Source of the DNA: Vandammella animalimorsus
GTDB lineage: Bacteria > Pseudomonadota > Gammaproteobacteria > Burkholderiales > Burkholderiaceae_C
Reading direction: 5' to 3'
DNA length: 64,000 nucleotides
NCBI RefSeq assembly: GCF_002285265.1
Contig: NZ_NSJB01000008.1
Span: forward strand, 53,226-117,225
Below the pieces are notes generated by a model. It was not told where the DNA came from. It did not search any database and was given only the letters and a program-made list of their open reading frames with translations. Shown one piece after another: positions 8,277 to 17,500 of this stretch. How positions within the stretch are numbered: the first letter of the stretch is position 1; each line of letters starts with the position of its first letter. The translations under genes and the position numbers were made by a program.

Positions 8277-9118
8277 TCGAGCTCCACGCGCCGCTCGGAG
8301 CCGCGCACCAGCGCCAGGCCGATCAGGCTCAGCGCCAGATTACTGACAATGAAGAAGGCCGGGTCTTCATGGGTGGTGACGGCCTCGCCCCAGAAGCCGT
8401 GGCGCACCATTTCCACGCCATGCACCATGGGTATCCACAGCACCAGCTCTTGCAGCGGCTTGGCCAGCCAGTCCACCATGTAGACCGCGCCGGAGATGGG
8501 AAACAGCAGGTAGTTGATGACCTGCCAGATGCGCTCGAAGGTGTCCGAGCGCTCGCACAGGCCGCCGACGATGAAGCCCAGCGCAAAGGCCAGCCAGCCC
8601 AGCAGCAGCCAGCCCAGCAGCACCGTCAGCAGGTCTTCGGGCAGGCTCATCATGCCCAGGGAGGAGAAGATCAGCGTCAGCAGCATGAAGGAGGCCGTGC
8701 CGCCGGCCAGCTCCAGCAGCACGCGCGTGATGAACAGGTCTATGACTTTGACGTGGCGGTGGTAGAGCAGGCCGCGGTTGGGTTCGATGGCCTTGGCGCA
8801 GCGGTTGGTGGCCGTGCGCCAGATCAGCACCGAGGAGTAGCCGGTCACGGCAAAGGCCACCACGGGCACGTCCACCAGCGTATGCAGCTTGACCGCGTAC
8901 CACAGCGCGGTAATGCCCAGCGTGAACAGCATGGGCTCGAAGAACACCCACAGCATGCCAATGCCGTGGCGGCCATAGCGCGTGATGACCTCGCGCAGCA
9001 GCAGCGCGCCAACGACCCGGGCCTGGATCACCAGGCCAGCGCGCAGTGCAGCCTGCCTGCCTGCTGTGGCTGCAGTGGGCATGGCATCGCTGGCGGGGCT
9101 GGGGGCTGAGGTGTTCAA
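8273..9118 (-). CDS. kpsM: Capsule polysaccharide exporter permease (ABC-2)
   Basis: This polytopic membrane protein has 281 residues and about six hydrophobic segments between residues 50 and 275. The segment TRYGRHGIGMLWVFFEP (from about residue 46) matches the conserved N-terminal amphipathic region of ABC-2 polysaccharide exporters. The first 25 residues are a polar, alanine-rich extension. It sits between kpsE and kpsT with 4-bp overlaps on both sides, the canonical order. It is the partner of the KpsT ATPase. Confidence 0.92.
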   Translation of the reverse strand: MNTSAPSPASDAMPTAATAGRQAALRAGLVIQARVVGALLLREVITRYGRHGIGMLWVFFEPMLFTLGITALWYAVKLHTLVDVPVVAFAVTGYSSVLIWRTATNRCAKAIEPNRGLLYHRHVKVIDLFITRVLLELAGGTASFMLLTLIFSSLGMMSLPEDLLTVLLGWLLLGWLAFALGFIVGGLCERSDTFERIWQVINYLLFPISGAVYMVDWLAKPLQELVLWIPMVHGVEMVRHGFWGEAVTTHEDPAFFIVSNLALSLIGLALVRGSERRVELE

Positions 9119-10230
9119 TCGATGTGCTCCCGAATGCCTGCGACGATCATTGCCAGCACGCCCCAGGTGATCAGGCCCAGCAGCAGCGTGGCCAGCACGC
9201 CGCGCAGCCGGCGTGGCTCCATGGCGGCATCGGGCAGGCTGGGCTGGGCGATGCGCTCCAGGTACAGCTGCTGGCGTTGGGCCTGATTGCGCGCCTGCTC
9301 CAGCGAGCTCAGCGCGCTGGCGAGCTGGCGGTCGGCGAACTCCTTGTCCAGCAGCAGGCGCTGGAATTGCGCCGTCTTGCTGGCCAGCGACTGCTTGCCG
9401 CCGGCCACGCGCGCCGACTCGCGCTCGATTTCGTGCTCGAGCATGCGGATGCGCTGGCGTAGCACCGGGATTTGCGGGTTGTCGCGCGTGAGCAGTTGCA
9501 ACTGGGCCAGCTGCGATTTGGTGGCGATGAGCTCATCTTGCAGCTTGGCGATTTGCTGCAGCGGAATGGCGCTTTGCTGCAGCGGGTCGATCACGCCTGC
9601 TTCGTTGCGGTATTGCGCCAGCGCCAGAGCCGCCTGGCGTGCCTGCTCCTGGGCGTGGCGCATTTCTGCGTCGGCAAAGCGCACCATGTCCTGGCGGCCG
9701 CGCTCATTGAGCTGGTTGATCAGCGCCTCGCTCATCTGTAGCAGTTGCTCGTTGATGCGCTGTGCATCGGCGGCGCTGGGCGCGCGCACCATCACGGTGG
9801 TAATGGAGGAGCTGGCATCGAGCTGCACCTTCACGCGCTTTTGGTAATAGCGGTGCATGTTCTCGAAGCTCTCATCCCAGTCCAGGCCTGGGAAGCGGCT
9901 GAAGAGGTCGCCTTGGTCGAAGATGGCGCGCAGGCCCAGTCGCTCGTCCAGCGTGCGCAGCGCATCGCGCGAGAGCATGAAATCCTGCACCGTGTAGCTG
10001 TCGTCTTGTGAGCGCACAAAGCCAGAGCCCTGCAGCAGCAGGCCCAGCGAGGAGCTGCTCTGACGCTCCGGGCTGCGCACCACGAAACGTGCTTCGCTGA
10101 TGTAGACGTCCGAGGCGATCAGGCCGAAATAGGCTGCGGCCGCCAGCACGGGGGCTGCGACGGTGAGCCAGAACAGGCCCTGGGGCCGGAGCAGCCAGGA
10201 CAGGATTGGCCAGCGGCGTGGTGCAGGCAC
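9115..10230 (-). CDS. kpsE: Capsule export inner-membrane protein, KpsE/CtrB/BexC type
   Basis: This is a 371-residue PCP-3-like protein. It has one membrane segment near residues 14–38 and another near 342–365, with a large periplasmic region between them. The start of the periplasmic part, YISEARFVVRSP, and the late YLERIAQPSLPD motif (about 319–330) are typical of KpsE/CtrB. A coiled-coil region rich in Gln, Ala and Glu covers about 180–310. It links the ABC exporter to an outer-membrane export channel (KpsD/CtrA), which is not encoded in this window. The stop overlaps kpsM and the start lies 2 bp after the oxoamine synthase. Confidence 0.9.
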   Translation of the reverse strand: MPAPRRWPILSWLLRPQGLFWLTVAAPVLAAAAYFGLIASDVYISEARFVVRSPERQSSSSLGLLLQGSGFVRSQDDSYTVQDFMLSRDALRTLDERLGLRAIFDQGDLFSRFPGLDWDESFENMHRYYQKRVKVQLDASSSITTVMVRAPSAADAQRINEQLLQMSEALINQLNERGRQDMVRFADAEMRHAQEQARQAALALAQYRNEAGVIDPLQQSAIPLQQIAKLQDELIATKSQLAQLQLLTRDNPQIPVLRQRIRMLEHEIERESARVAGGKQSLASKTAQFQRLLLDKEFADRQLASALSSLEQARNQAQRQQLYLERIAQPSLPDAAMEPRRLRGVLATLLLGLITWGVLAMIVAGIREHID

Positions 10231-10232
10231 TT

Positions 10233-11585
10233 TCAGACGAGCTCCTCAAGAGTGGCGATGGTGTGTTCGATGTGCTGCTCGGTGTGGGCGCAGCTGATGA
10301 AAAAGCGCAGCCGTGCGGCCTTTTCCTCGACCGCTGGGTGGATGATGGGCTGGACGTTGATGCCGCGCTCGAATAGCGCCGCAGCCAGGCGCGTGGCCTT
10401 GAGTGAGCTGCCGGCAATCAGTGGCACGACGCAATGGCCTTGCGACAGGCCGACATCCAGGCCGCGTGCCTGGGCCAGGCGCAGGAACTGACCGCTGCGC
10501 TCGCGCAGCGTGGCCACGCGCTGGGGCTCGGCCAGCATCAGGCGCAGCGCCGCCAGCGAGGCCGCCGCCAGCGGCGGAGAGATGCCGACGCTGTAGACAA
10601 AGCCAGCGGCGGAGTACTTCAGCAACTCAATCAGGGCGTGCTCGCCAGCGATGTAGCCACCGCAGCCGGCCAAGGTCTTGCTCAATGTGCCCATCCAGAT
10701 GTCCACCTCCGCGCCTGCCACGCCGCAGTGTTCGTGCAGGCCCCGGCCGGTGGCGCCGAGCACGCCCAGTGCATGGGCCTCGTCCACCATCAGAAAGGCT
10801 TGATGGCGGCGCTTGAGGGCCACCAGCGCGGCCAGGTCGGGACTGTCGCCGTCCATGCTGTAAACCCCTTCGACGACGATCAGCACGCGCTCGAACTGGC
10901 CGCGCAGTTGCAGCAGCAATTGCTCCAGCGCAGCCAGGTCGTTGTGCGCAAAGGCGCGCCGCGTCGCGCCCGAGAGCTGGATGCCCTGCAGCACGCTGTT
11001 GTGGATCAGGCTGTCGTGCAAGACCAGATCCTTGGGGCCGAACAAGCAGGCAATGGTGTTGACGTTGGTGGCGTGGCCGCTGACGAAGACGGCGCAGTCC
11101 TGCACGCCGTACAGCTGCGCCAAGGCCTGCTCCAACTCGCGCTGCACGGGGCGCTCGCCGGCTACCAGGCGGCTGGCGCCAGCGGAAGTGCCATAGCGTT
11201 CGATGGCTTCGTGCGCGGCCTGATTGACCTGCGGATGGCCCGAGAGCGCCAGGTAGTTGTAGCTGGAATAGTTCAGGTAATCGCGCCCGGCAATGCGCGT
11301 TTGAGCGCTGGCAACGCCTTCATGGACTTTGAAGAACGGGTTGTCCAGACCCAGGCGCTTGGCAGCGGCCTGGGGAATGCGCATTTTTTCGTAGCTGGGG
11401 TGGCGGTCAAAGCGGGTGAAGGCCTCGGGCACTTGCGCTGCCGCCGCGGCCGGTTGCCAGGCGGTTGCGGCATGGTTTTGCGGCGCGTGCCCGGCGCCAT
11501 TGTCATTGACCGACTTGCGCCCCAGGATGCGGTCGATGAGCTGGGTGCGGGCTTTGTGCGTGAGCGGCGATTGTTTGTCCGTCAT
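10233..11585 (-). CDS. PLP-dependent alpha-oxoamine synthase, RkpG-like
   Basis: This enzyme of 450 residues belongs to the alpha-oxoamine synthase group (KBL, BioF, ALAS, SPT). It has LNYSSYNYLALSGHP (about 104–118), the cofactor-binding VDEAH at 267–271 and the PLP lysine in GTLSKTLAGCGGY (Lys 303). About 60 residues at the N-terminus precede the fold. Members condense an acyl thioester with an amino acid, with loss of CO2. Here the gene overlaps the 3' end of a PKS that lacks a thioesterase, so the natural substrate is probably the ACP-bound acyl chain. The closest known arrangement is rkpA/rkpG of Sinorhizobium K-antigen synthesis. It could be mistaken for bioF or kbl, but the context argues against that. 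Confidence 0.85.
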   Translation of the reverse strand: MTDKQSPLTHKARTQLIDRILGRKSVNDNGAGHAPQNHAATAWQPAAAAAQVPEAFTRFDRHPSYEKMRIPQAAAKRLGLDNPFFKVHEGVASAQTRIAGRDYLNYSSYNYLALSGHPQVNQAAHEAIERYGTSAGASRLVAGERPVQRELEQALAQLYGVQDCAVFVSGHATNVNTIACLFGPKDLVLHDSLIHNSVLQGIQLSGATRRAFAHNDLAALEQLLLQLRGQFERVLIVVEGVYSMDGDSPDLAALVALKRRHQAFLMVDEAHALGVLGATGRGLHEHCGVAGAEVDIWMGTLSKTLAGCGGYIAGEHALIELLKYSAAGFVYSVGISPPLAAASLAALRLMLAEPQRVATLRERSGQFLRLAQARGLDVGLSQGHCVVPLIAGSSLKATRLAAALFERGINVQPIIHPAVEEKAARLRFFISCAHTEQHIEHTIATLEELV

Positions 11586-14500
11586 GGGATCAGCCTTGCT
11601 CCTTGCTGCGCCAGTTGACGCGCATCTGCACTGAGCGCCTCGATGTCTTCCGCGCTCAGGCCCTCGCCGTGCTGGGCGGCAATGTGGGCCACTTGTGCAA
11701 TGCCCACGTCATGGGCGTCATCGCCCGCGCCGTGGCCCAGGCGCGTGACGATGCGCGCACTGACGCTGTGCACGCTGGGGGCGTCGTTGAGCATCATCAC
11801 GGGCAGTTGCACGCCCAGGCGCTGCTCCAGCCCCAGCGCCAGCTCAACGGCCATCAGCGAGTCCATGCCCAGGTCGTGCAGCGAGCGCTCCGGGGCAATG
11901 CGTTCGGCGGCAATGCCCAGGGTTTTGGCCACCTGCTGCGCCACCAGCTCCTGCACGATGCGCAGGACTTGCTCAGGCGTTTTACTGGCAATCAGGCTGC
12001 GGATGTCCTGCTCCTGCGCGGCACTGCCGGCGTCGCGGCGCAGCCGGTTGAGCGCTGCAAAGCGGCTGCCTTGGGCGCCGGGCAGCAGCGGCGCGAGCGC
12101 GTTCCAGTCGAAGTCCGCAGGCGTGAAGCCAGGCTGCCCGTTGCCGTGGCGCAGTGCCCGGCCTAGCTGTGTCAGGGCCTGCTCGGCGCTCATGGGCGCG
12201 CGGCCCAGGCGCTGCGCCAGACTGTCGCGCACGGCGTCGTTGCGGCTGAGGTAGCCCACGTCGGCAATCGGCCCCCAGGCCATGCAGGTGGCGGGCAGGC
12301 CCTGTTGCTGGCGCAGGGCCGTCAGCGCCTGCAATCCGGCATTGGCCGCCACGTAGTTGGCCTGGCCTGGATTGCCGATGGCGGTGGTGATGGAGGAGTA
12401 GACGATGAAGTGCTGCAGCGCGGCCGTGCGTGTGGCGCGGTGCAGGTTCCAGGCCCCCAGCAGCTTGGCGTGCAGCACGCGCTGCAGGCTGGCGGCATCG
12501 AGGCGGGCCAGGATCTGGTCATCAAACACGGCGGCGGCGTGCAGCACGCCCGTCAATGGCGGCAGCTCGCGCTGCACTTGCGCGATCAGCGCATCGACGG
12601 CTTGCGCATCGCTGACGTCGCAGGCCCAGGCGCGCACCTGCACGCCCTGGGCTTGCAGCTCGGCCAGGGCCTGGGCTGCGCCGGGCGTGTCAGCGCCGCG
12701 CCGCCCGATCAGGGCCAGCTGGCGCACGCCTTGCTGGGCCAGCCAGCGCGCCGAGGCCAGGCCAAAACCCGACAGCCCGCCACTGACCAGCCAGGCACCG
12801 CTGCCTGCCAGTAAGGGCTCGGCGGCCTGCTGCGCGGCGGTTGAGCTCATGGCAGGGGCTGGCTTGACCTCAGGCTGCGCCTGGTGCATGGAGACCACGA
12901 TCTTGCCGATGTGGCGCGCCTGTTGCATGGCACGGAAGGCCTCGACGATGCGCTCGGCCGGAAACGCCCGGTAGGGCAGTGGGGCCAGGATGCGCTCGCG
13001 CAAAAGGGCCATGACCTCGCCAAACAGCTTGGCTGCCAATGCCGGTCGGCCAGTCAGCAACTGGTCGGCATCGATACCGAAATAGCTGATGTTGTTGCGC
13101 ATTGGCCGAAGCCCCAGCGGGGTGTTTTCAAAGAAATCGCGCTTGCCCAACTCCAGGAAGCGTCCGAAGGGCCGCAGCAGCTCCAGGCTGCGGCGCATGG
13201 CCTCGCCAGCGAGCGAGTTCAGCACCACGTCCACCCCTTGGCCGTGGGTGACCTGCATGAGGGCATCGGCGAAATCCAGGCTGCGTGAATCGAAGACGCG
13301 CTCGACGCCGAGCAAGCGCACGAAATCGCGCTTGTCCTCGCTGCCTGCGCTGGCGTAGACCTCGGCGCCCAGGTGCTGCGCCAGCGCAATGGCGGCCATG
13401 CCCACCCCGCCGGCCGCACCGTGGATGAGCACGCGCTCGCCCGGTTGCAGGTCGGCCAGTTGCACCAGTGCGTAATAGACGGTGAAGAACACGGTGGGCA
13501 CGGTGGCTGCGGCTTCGAAGCTCCAGTGCGCAGGCATGGGCGCCAGCGCGTGGGCCGGTGTGACGACGTGGCTGGCAAAGCAGGCCGGGCCAAAGCCTAC
13601 GACGGCATCGCCTGGGCGCAGTGTCTTCACTTGTGCGCCCACGCGGTGCACCACGCCAGAGAATTCCAGTCCCAGGCTGGCGCCGGCAAAGCCGTTTTCG
13701 ACTGCCTCATCGGGCAGCAGGCCCATGAGGTACATCACGTCGCGGAAGTTCAGGCCGGTGGCCATGGTGCGTACTTCGACTTCGTGCGTTTGCAGGGGGC
13801 GCTCGGCCTCGGGCAGCCAGACCAGATTACGCAACTGGCCTGGGACATGGAAATCTAGGCGCCAGCGGCTTGTGGGCTGTGGGGGAGGGCCCGGCGGCGC
13901 AGCCTGGTGCAACTGCAGGGCATGGCGCGTCTGAGAGGTCAGCAGGATTTCATCCAGCCCGTCGGGGTGCAGGCATTCATTGAGCAGGCGCGGCACGGTC
14001 TGCTCAGCGGCTGGGTCGCAGGCCAGTTCGATGAGTGTGCAGGCCAGTTGGGGGAGTTCGTTCATGGCGACGCGCCCCATGCCCCAGAGTGCGGCTTGCG
14101 CCGGATTGGGCGCAGCGCTGCCATGCGCTGCCGCTTCGGGCAGGCTGTCGCACAAGGCGCCGCCGCGCGTGACGAGCCACAGGTGCGGCGCATGCGGCTG
14201 GTTTGCCAGGCGCTGCATGGCATCGAGCCACTCTGCAGCTCTGGCGGCGGCTTGTTCGGGAGCGTCGTCCCAGCCGCGCAGGTAGATGACACGGCGGGCC
14301 TGGCCGCTGGTATCGGCGCTCCAGTCCAGCAGTGCAGTGTCTTTGGTGCGGGAGCCCGTGCCAGCGTTGCTGGCACGGTCCAGGCCATTGGGTGCGCAGG
14401 CAGCGTGTTGCAGCAGTATTTGCGCCTGCTGCCCCTGCTCGTGCAGGGCTTGGCGCAATGCCTGGGCCATTGGGGCGCTGGCAGCATCGGCCATCAATAG

Positions 14501-17500
14501 CCAGGCTGCGGTCGGGGGCGGTGTGGCGGCCTCGGTCTTGGCAGGCATCGCTGGCCGCCGCGCCAGCAGCAGGTAGGCACCTTCGGCCAGGCCTTGTGCG
14601 GCTGGCTCGGCAAAGTGGCAGGTTTCGCGCCAGTCTTGTTGCTTCAGTAACTGCTGCCAGGCCTGTGGTGGCAGCAAGGCAGGCAGTGCCTCTGGCGCAT
14701 GTGCAATGGATGGAGCTTCATCTTGGTTGGAGTCGGCGCTGCCCACTGGCAAGCGCCAGTGGGCGCTATCGAGGCCTTCGAGCAGGCTGGCGCTCCAGTC
14801 CGGGTGGCGTTCGGCCAGCAGCAGCAGGCCATCTTCGGCCAGATACTGCTGCGCCTGGGCCAGAGCTGCGCCGAAGTCCCGGGCCAGGTGCAGGCTGTGG
14901 TGCAGCAGTACGAGATCGAAGTGCTGCGGCCCCGATCTGTCTGCTGTCAGCGCTCCGCTCAGCGGGTCGAAGCCAGTGACGCTGATGGCAGCGCGATCGG
15001 GCAGGGCCGCTTGTAGCTGAGCTTGTAGGCGCTCTTGCAGCGGCGCATCGGGCAGGGCCAGCACGTAGTCCAGCCGGTCATCGGGCAGTTGCTCGGCCAG
15101 ATCCAGGGCCAGCAGGCTGGGCCCGGCGGCAATCTCCAGCACCCGCAGGCGCTGTGTGGCGGGCCATCGCCGTGCGGCCTCGCGCAGCATGGCTTGCAGC
15201 GCCAGGTAGATGCCGCAGTAGGCCGGGTCGTCGCTGTAGAGCGCCTCGGCTGCGGGGGCGCGGCGCAGCGCGGTGAGCAGGGCCAGGGCTGCATCGTTGT
15301 CAGCGGCCATGCCGTCGGCGCTGCCCTGTTGCAGCAGCGATGGCAGTTGCGCGCCCACGCGCGCCAGCAGCATCAGTTGGGGGAGGCTGGCGGGGCTGTC
15401 GTGCAAGATGGCTTGCCAGAGCTGGCCTGCGGCAGGCAGGGCGTCGGCGCTGGTCAGTTGCCATTGCCCAGGCTGTGGCTGTGTGAGCAGTTGCTCGCGC
15501 TGCAGCAGTTGGGCCAACCAGAATGCATAGGGGCGGGCTGCGGCATCACTGAAGCACTGGTGCCAGTGTGGCCCTGCTTGCGCTGCCAGTTGTGCAAAGG
15601 CTTGGTATGCGAAGGACAGGGTCAGTGCTTCACATAGGGGCAGGGTTTGCGTGAACCAGGCTTGGCGTTGCGCCTGCCAGGGCGCCAGGGCGGCTTCGGC
15701 CTGGGTGCGCAGACTGGCAATGGGCAGGGCATGGCTGCGCAGGCTGTCGCAGGGGTGCGGGGTCAATGGCGCGCTGATGTGCCAATGTGGCGCTGTGGCT
15801 GAGATTGGCGCGGCCAGGTGCGCGGCGCGGAAGCGACAGTCTTGCAAGCGGGCGCGCAGCCGGCCTTGCTCGTCCAGCAGCTCGAAGTCAGCCAGCGCTG
15901 AGCGGTGGCTGTGGCGGCGCAGTTGCGCGCGCAGGGCCGTAATGGGCGGGGCCTGGTCGTCGGCCACAGCCAGCAGTTCGAGGCGGCCAATCTTGGTGGG
16001 CAGCAGGGCAATGCCGTCCCCGGCGTCGATGGCCTGGCCGAAGAAGTCCGCCAGCGTCTGAAAGCAAAGATCAAGCAGCGCCGGATGCAGCTCGTGCTCT
16101 TGCGGGCTCAGCGGCGCGGGCAGTTGCAGTTGCGCCTGCAGTTGCTGACCCTGCACCTGCACACTGCGCAGGCCTTGAAAGGCCGGGCCGTACTGTAGGC
16201 CCAGGGCTTGGGTGCGGTGGTAGTGGGCGGCGGCATCCGTGATGCTGGCTGTGCTTTCCGGGGCGACGATGCGGGCGCTGGGCTGGAGGGCGCTGGCTTG
16301 CAGGATGCGACCTGCGGCGTGCAGGGTCCAGTCGTCGCTGCTCAGGCGCGCGCGGCTGCTGATTTGGAAGCTGCCATCGCGCGGCTGCAGTACCAAGCGC
16401 AGGCTGCGCGCCTGATCGGGCTCCAGCACCATGGGGGCGAGGATGTCGAGCTGTTCGATGCGCAGCGGCCCGGCTCCCAGCCATTGGCGCGCGGCGGCCA
16501 GCGCCATGTCCGCGTAGGCTGCGCCGGGATAGACGATGGCTCCGCCAACTTGATGGTCGGCCAGCCAGGGCAGGGTGCGAACGTCGAGCACATTGCCCCA
16601 GGCGGCCTCAGCCTCGGGCAGCGGCCAGCCGAGCAATGGGTGCAGGCGCTGGCGTGAGAACGCCTGTAGGCTTTCGCTGGTATTGGGGTGCCAGTGGCGC
16701 TCGCGCTGCCAAGGGTAGTTGGGCAGGGGCACGCGTGGCGCGGCTTTGGGAAAGTGCTGCTGCAGGCTGCGGCCATCGCCCAGCAGGTGTAAGCGCCCAG
16801 CCAGTTCGGTCAGCCGCTGCGGGCCGTCGTTGCCGCGCTGCAGCGAGGGCAAGGCGCGGCCTTGGGCTTTTTCGGCCTGCAGGCTTTCGGTGATGTAACG
16901 CTGCAAGATGGCATGGGGGCCGATTTCGACGAAGACTGTGCAGCCCAGCTGCGCCAGAGTTGCTACTGCGCGCTGGAATTGCACAGGCTCGCGCACATTG
17001 CGCCACCAGTAGTCAGCATTGAGCGCATGGGCTTCGAGCTGCGTGCCTGTAACGGTAGAGACAAAGGGCTGGGCGCTGGCGCGCCCCGGTGCGAACTGGC
17101 TCAGTCGCTGGGCCAGCTCGTCCTCAATGGCGTCCATGACACGGCTGTGAAAGGCGTAGTCCAGCTCCAGCAGTCGGAAGAACACTGGAGTGGCGCGCGC
17201 GGCAAGCTGCTGTTCAAGGCGCTGTAGCGCTGGCAGAGGGCCTGCTAGGGTGATGTTGCCTGGGCTATTGATGCCAGCAATTTCGATGCTGGCTTGCAGG
17301 CCCAGCTCGGCCAGCAATTGCCGGGTCTGGACCTCGGACAGGCCCAGCGCCGCCATGCGGCCTTGACCGCGCGTCAGGCCCTGGGCCTGGCTGCGGGCAC
17401 AGATCACGGTGATGGCCTGCTCCAGCGTCAGCGCCCCGGCAGCCCAGGCGGCGGCGATTTCGCCCACGCTGTGCCCGGCGGTGGCATCCGGCGCAATGCC

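Noticed and set aside
5394..8483. A 1,029-codon plus-strand open frame
   Set aside because: It is antisense to the DUF707, glfT and kpsT genes. Its translation is Ala/Arg/Val/Gln-rich without domain motifs, a GC shadow.
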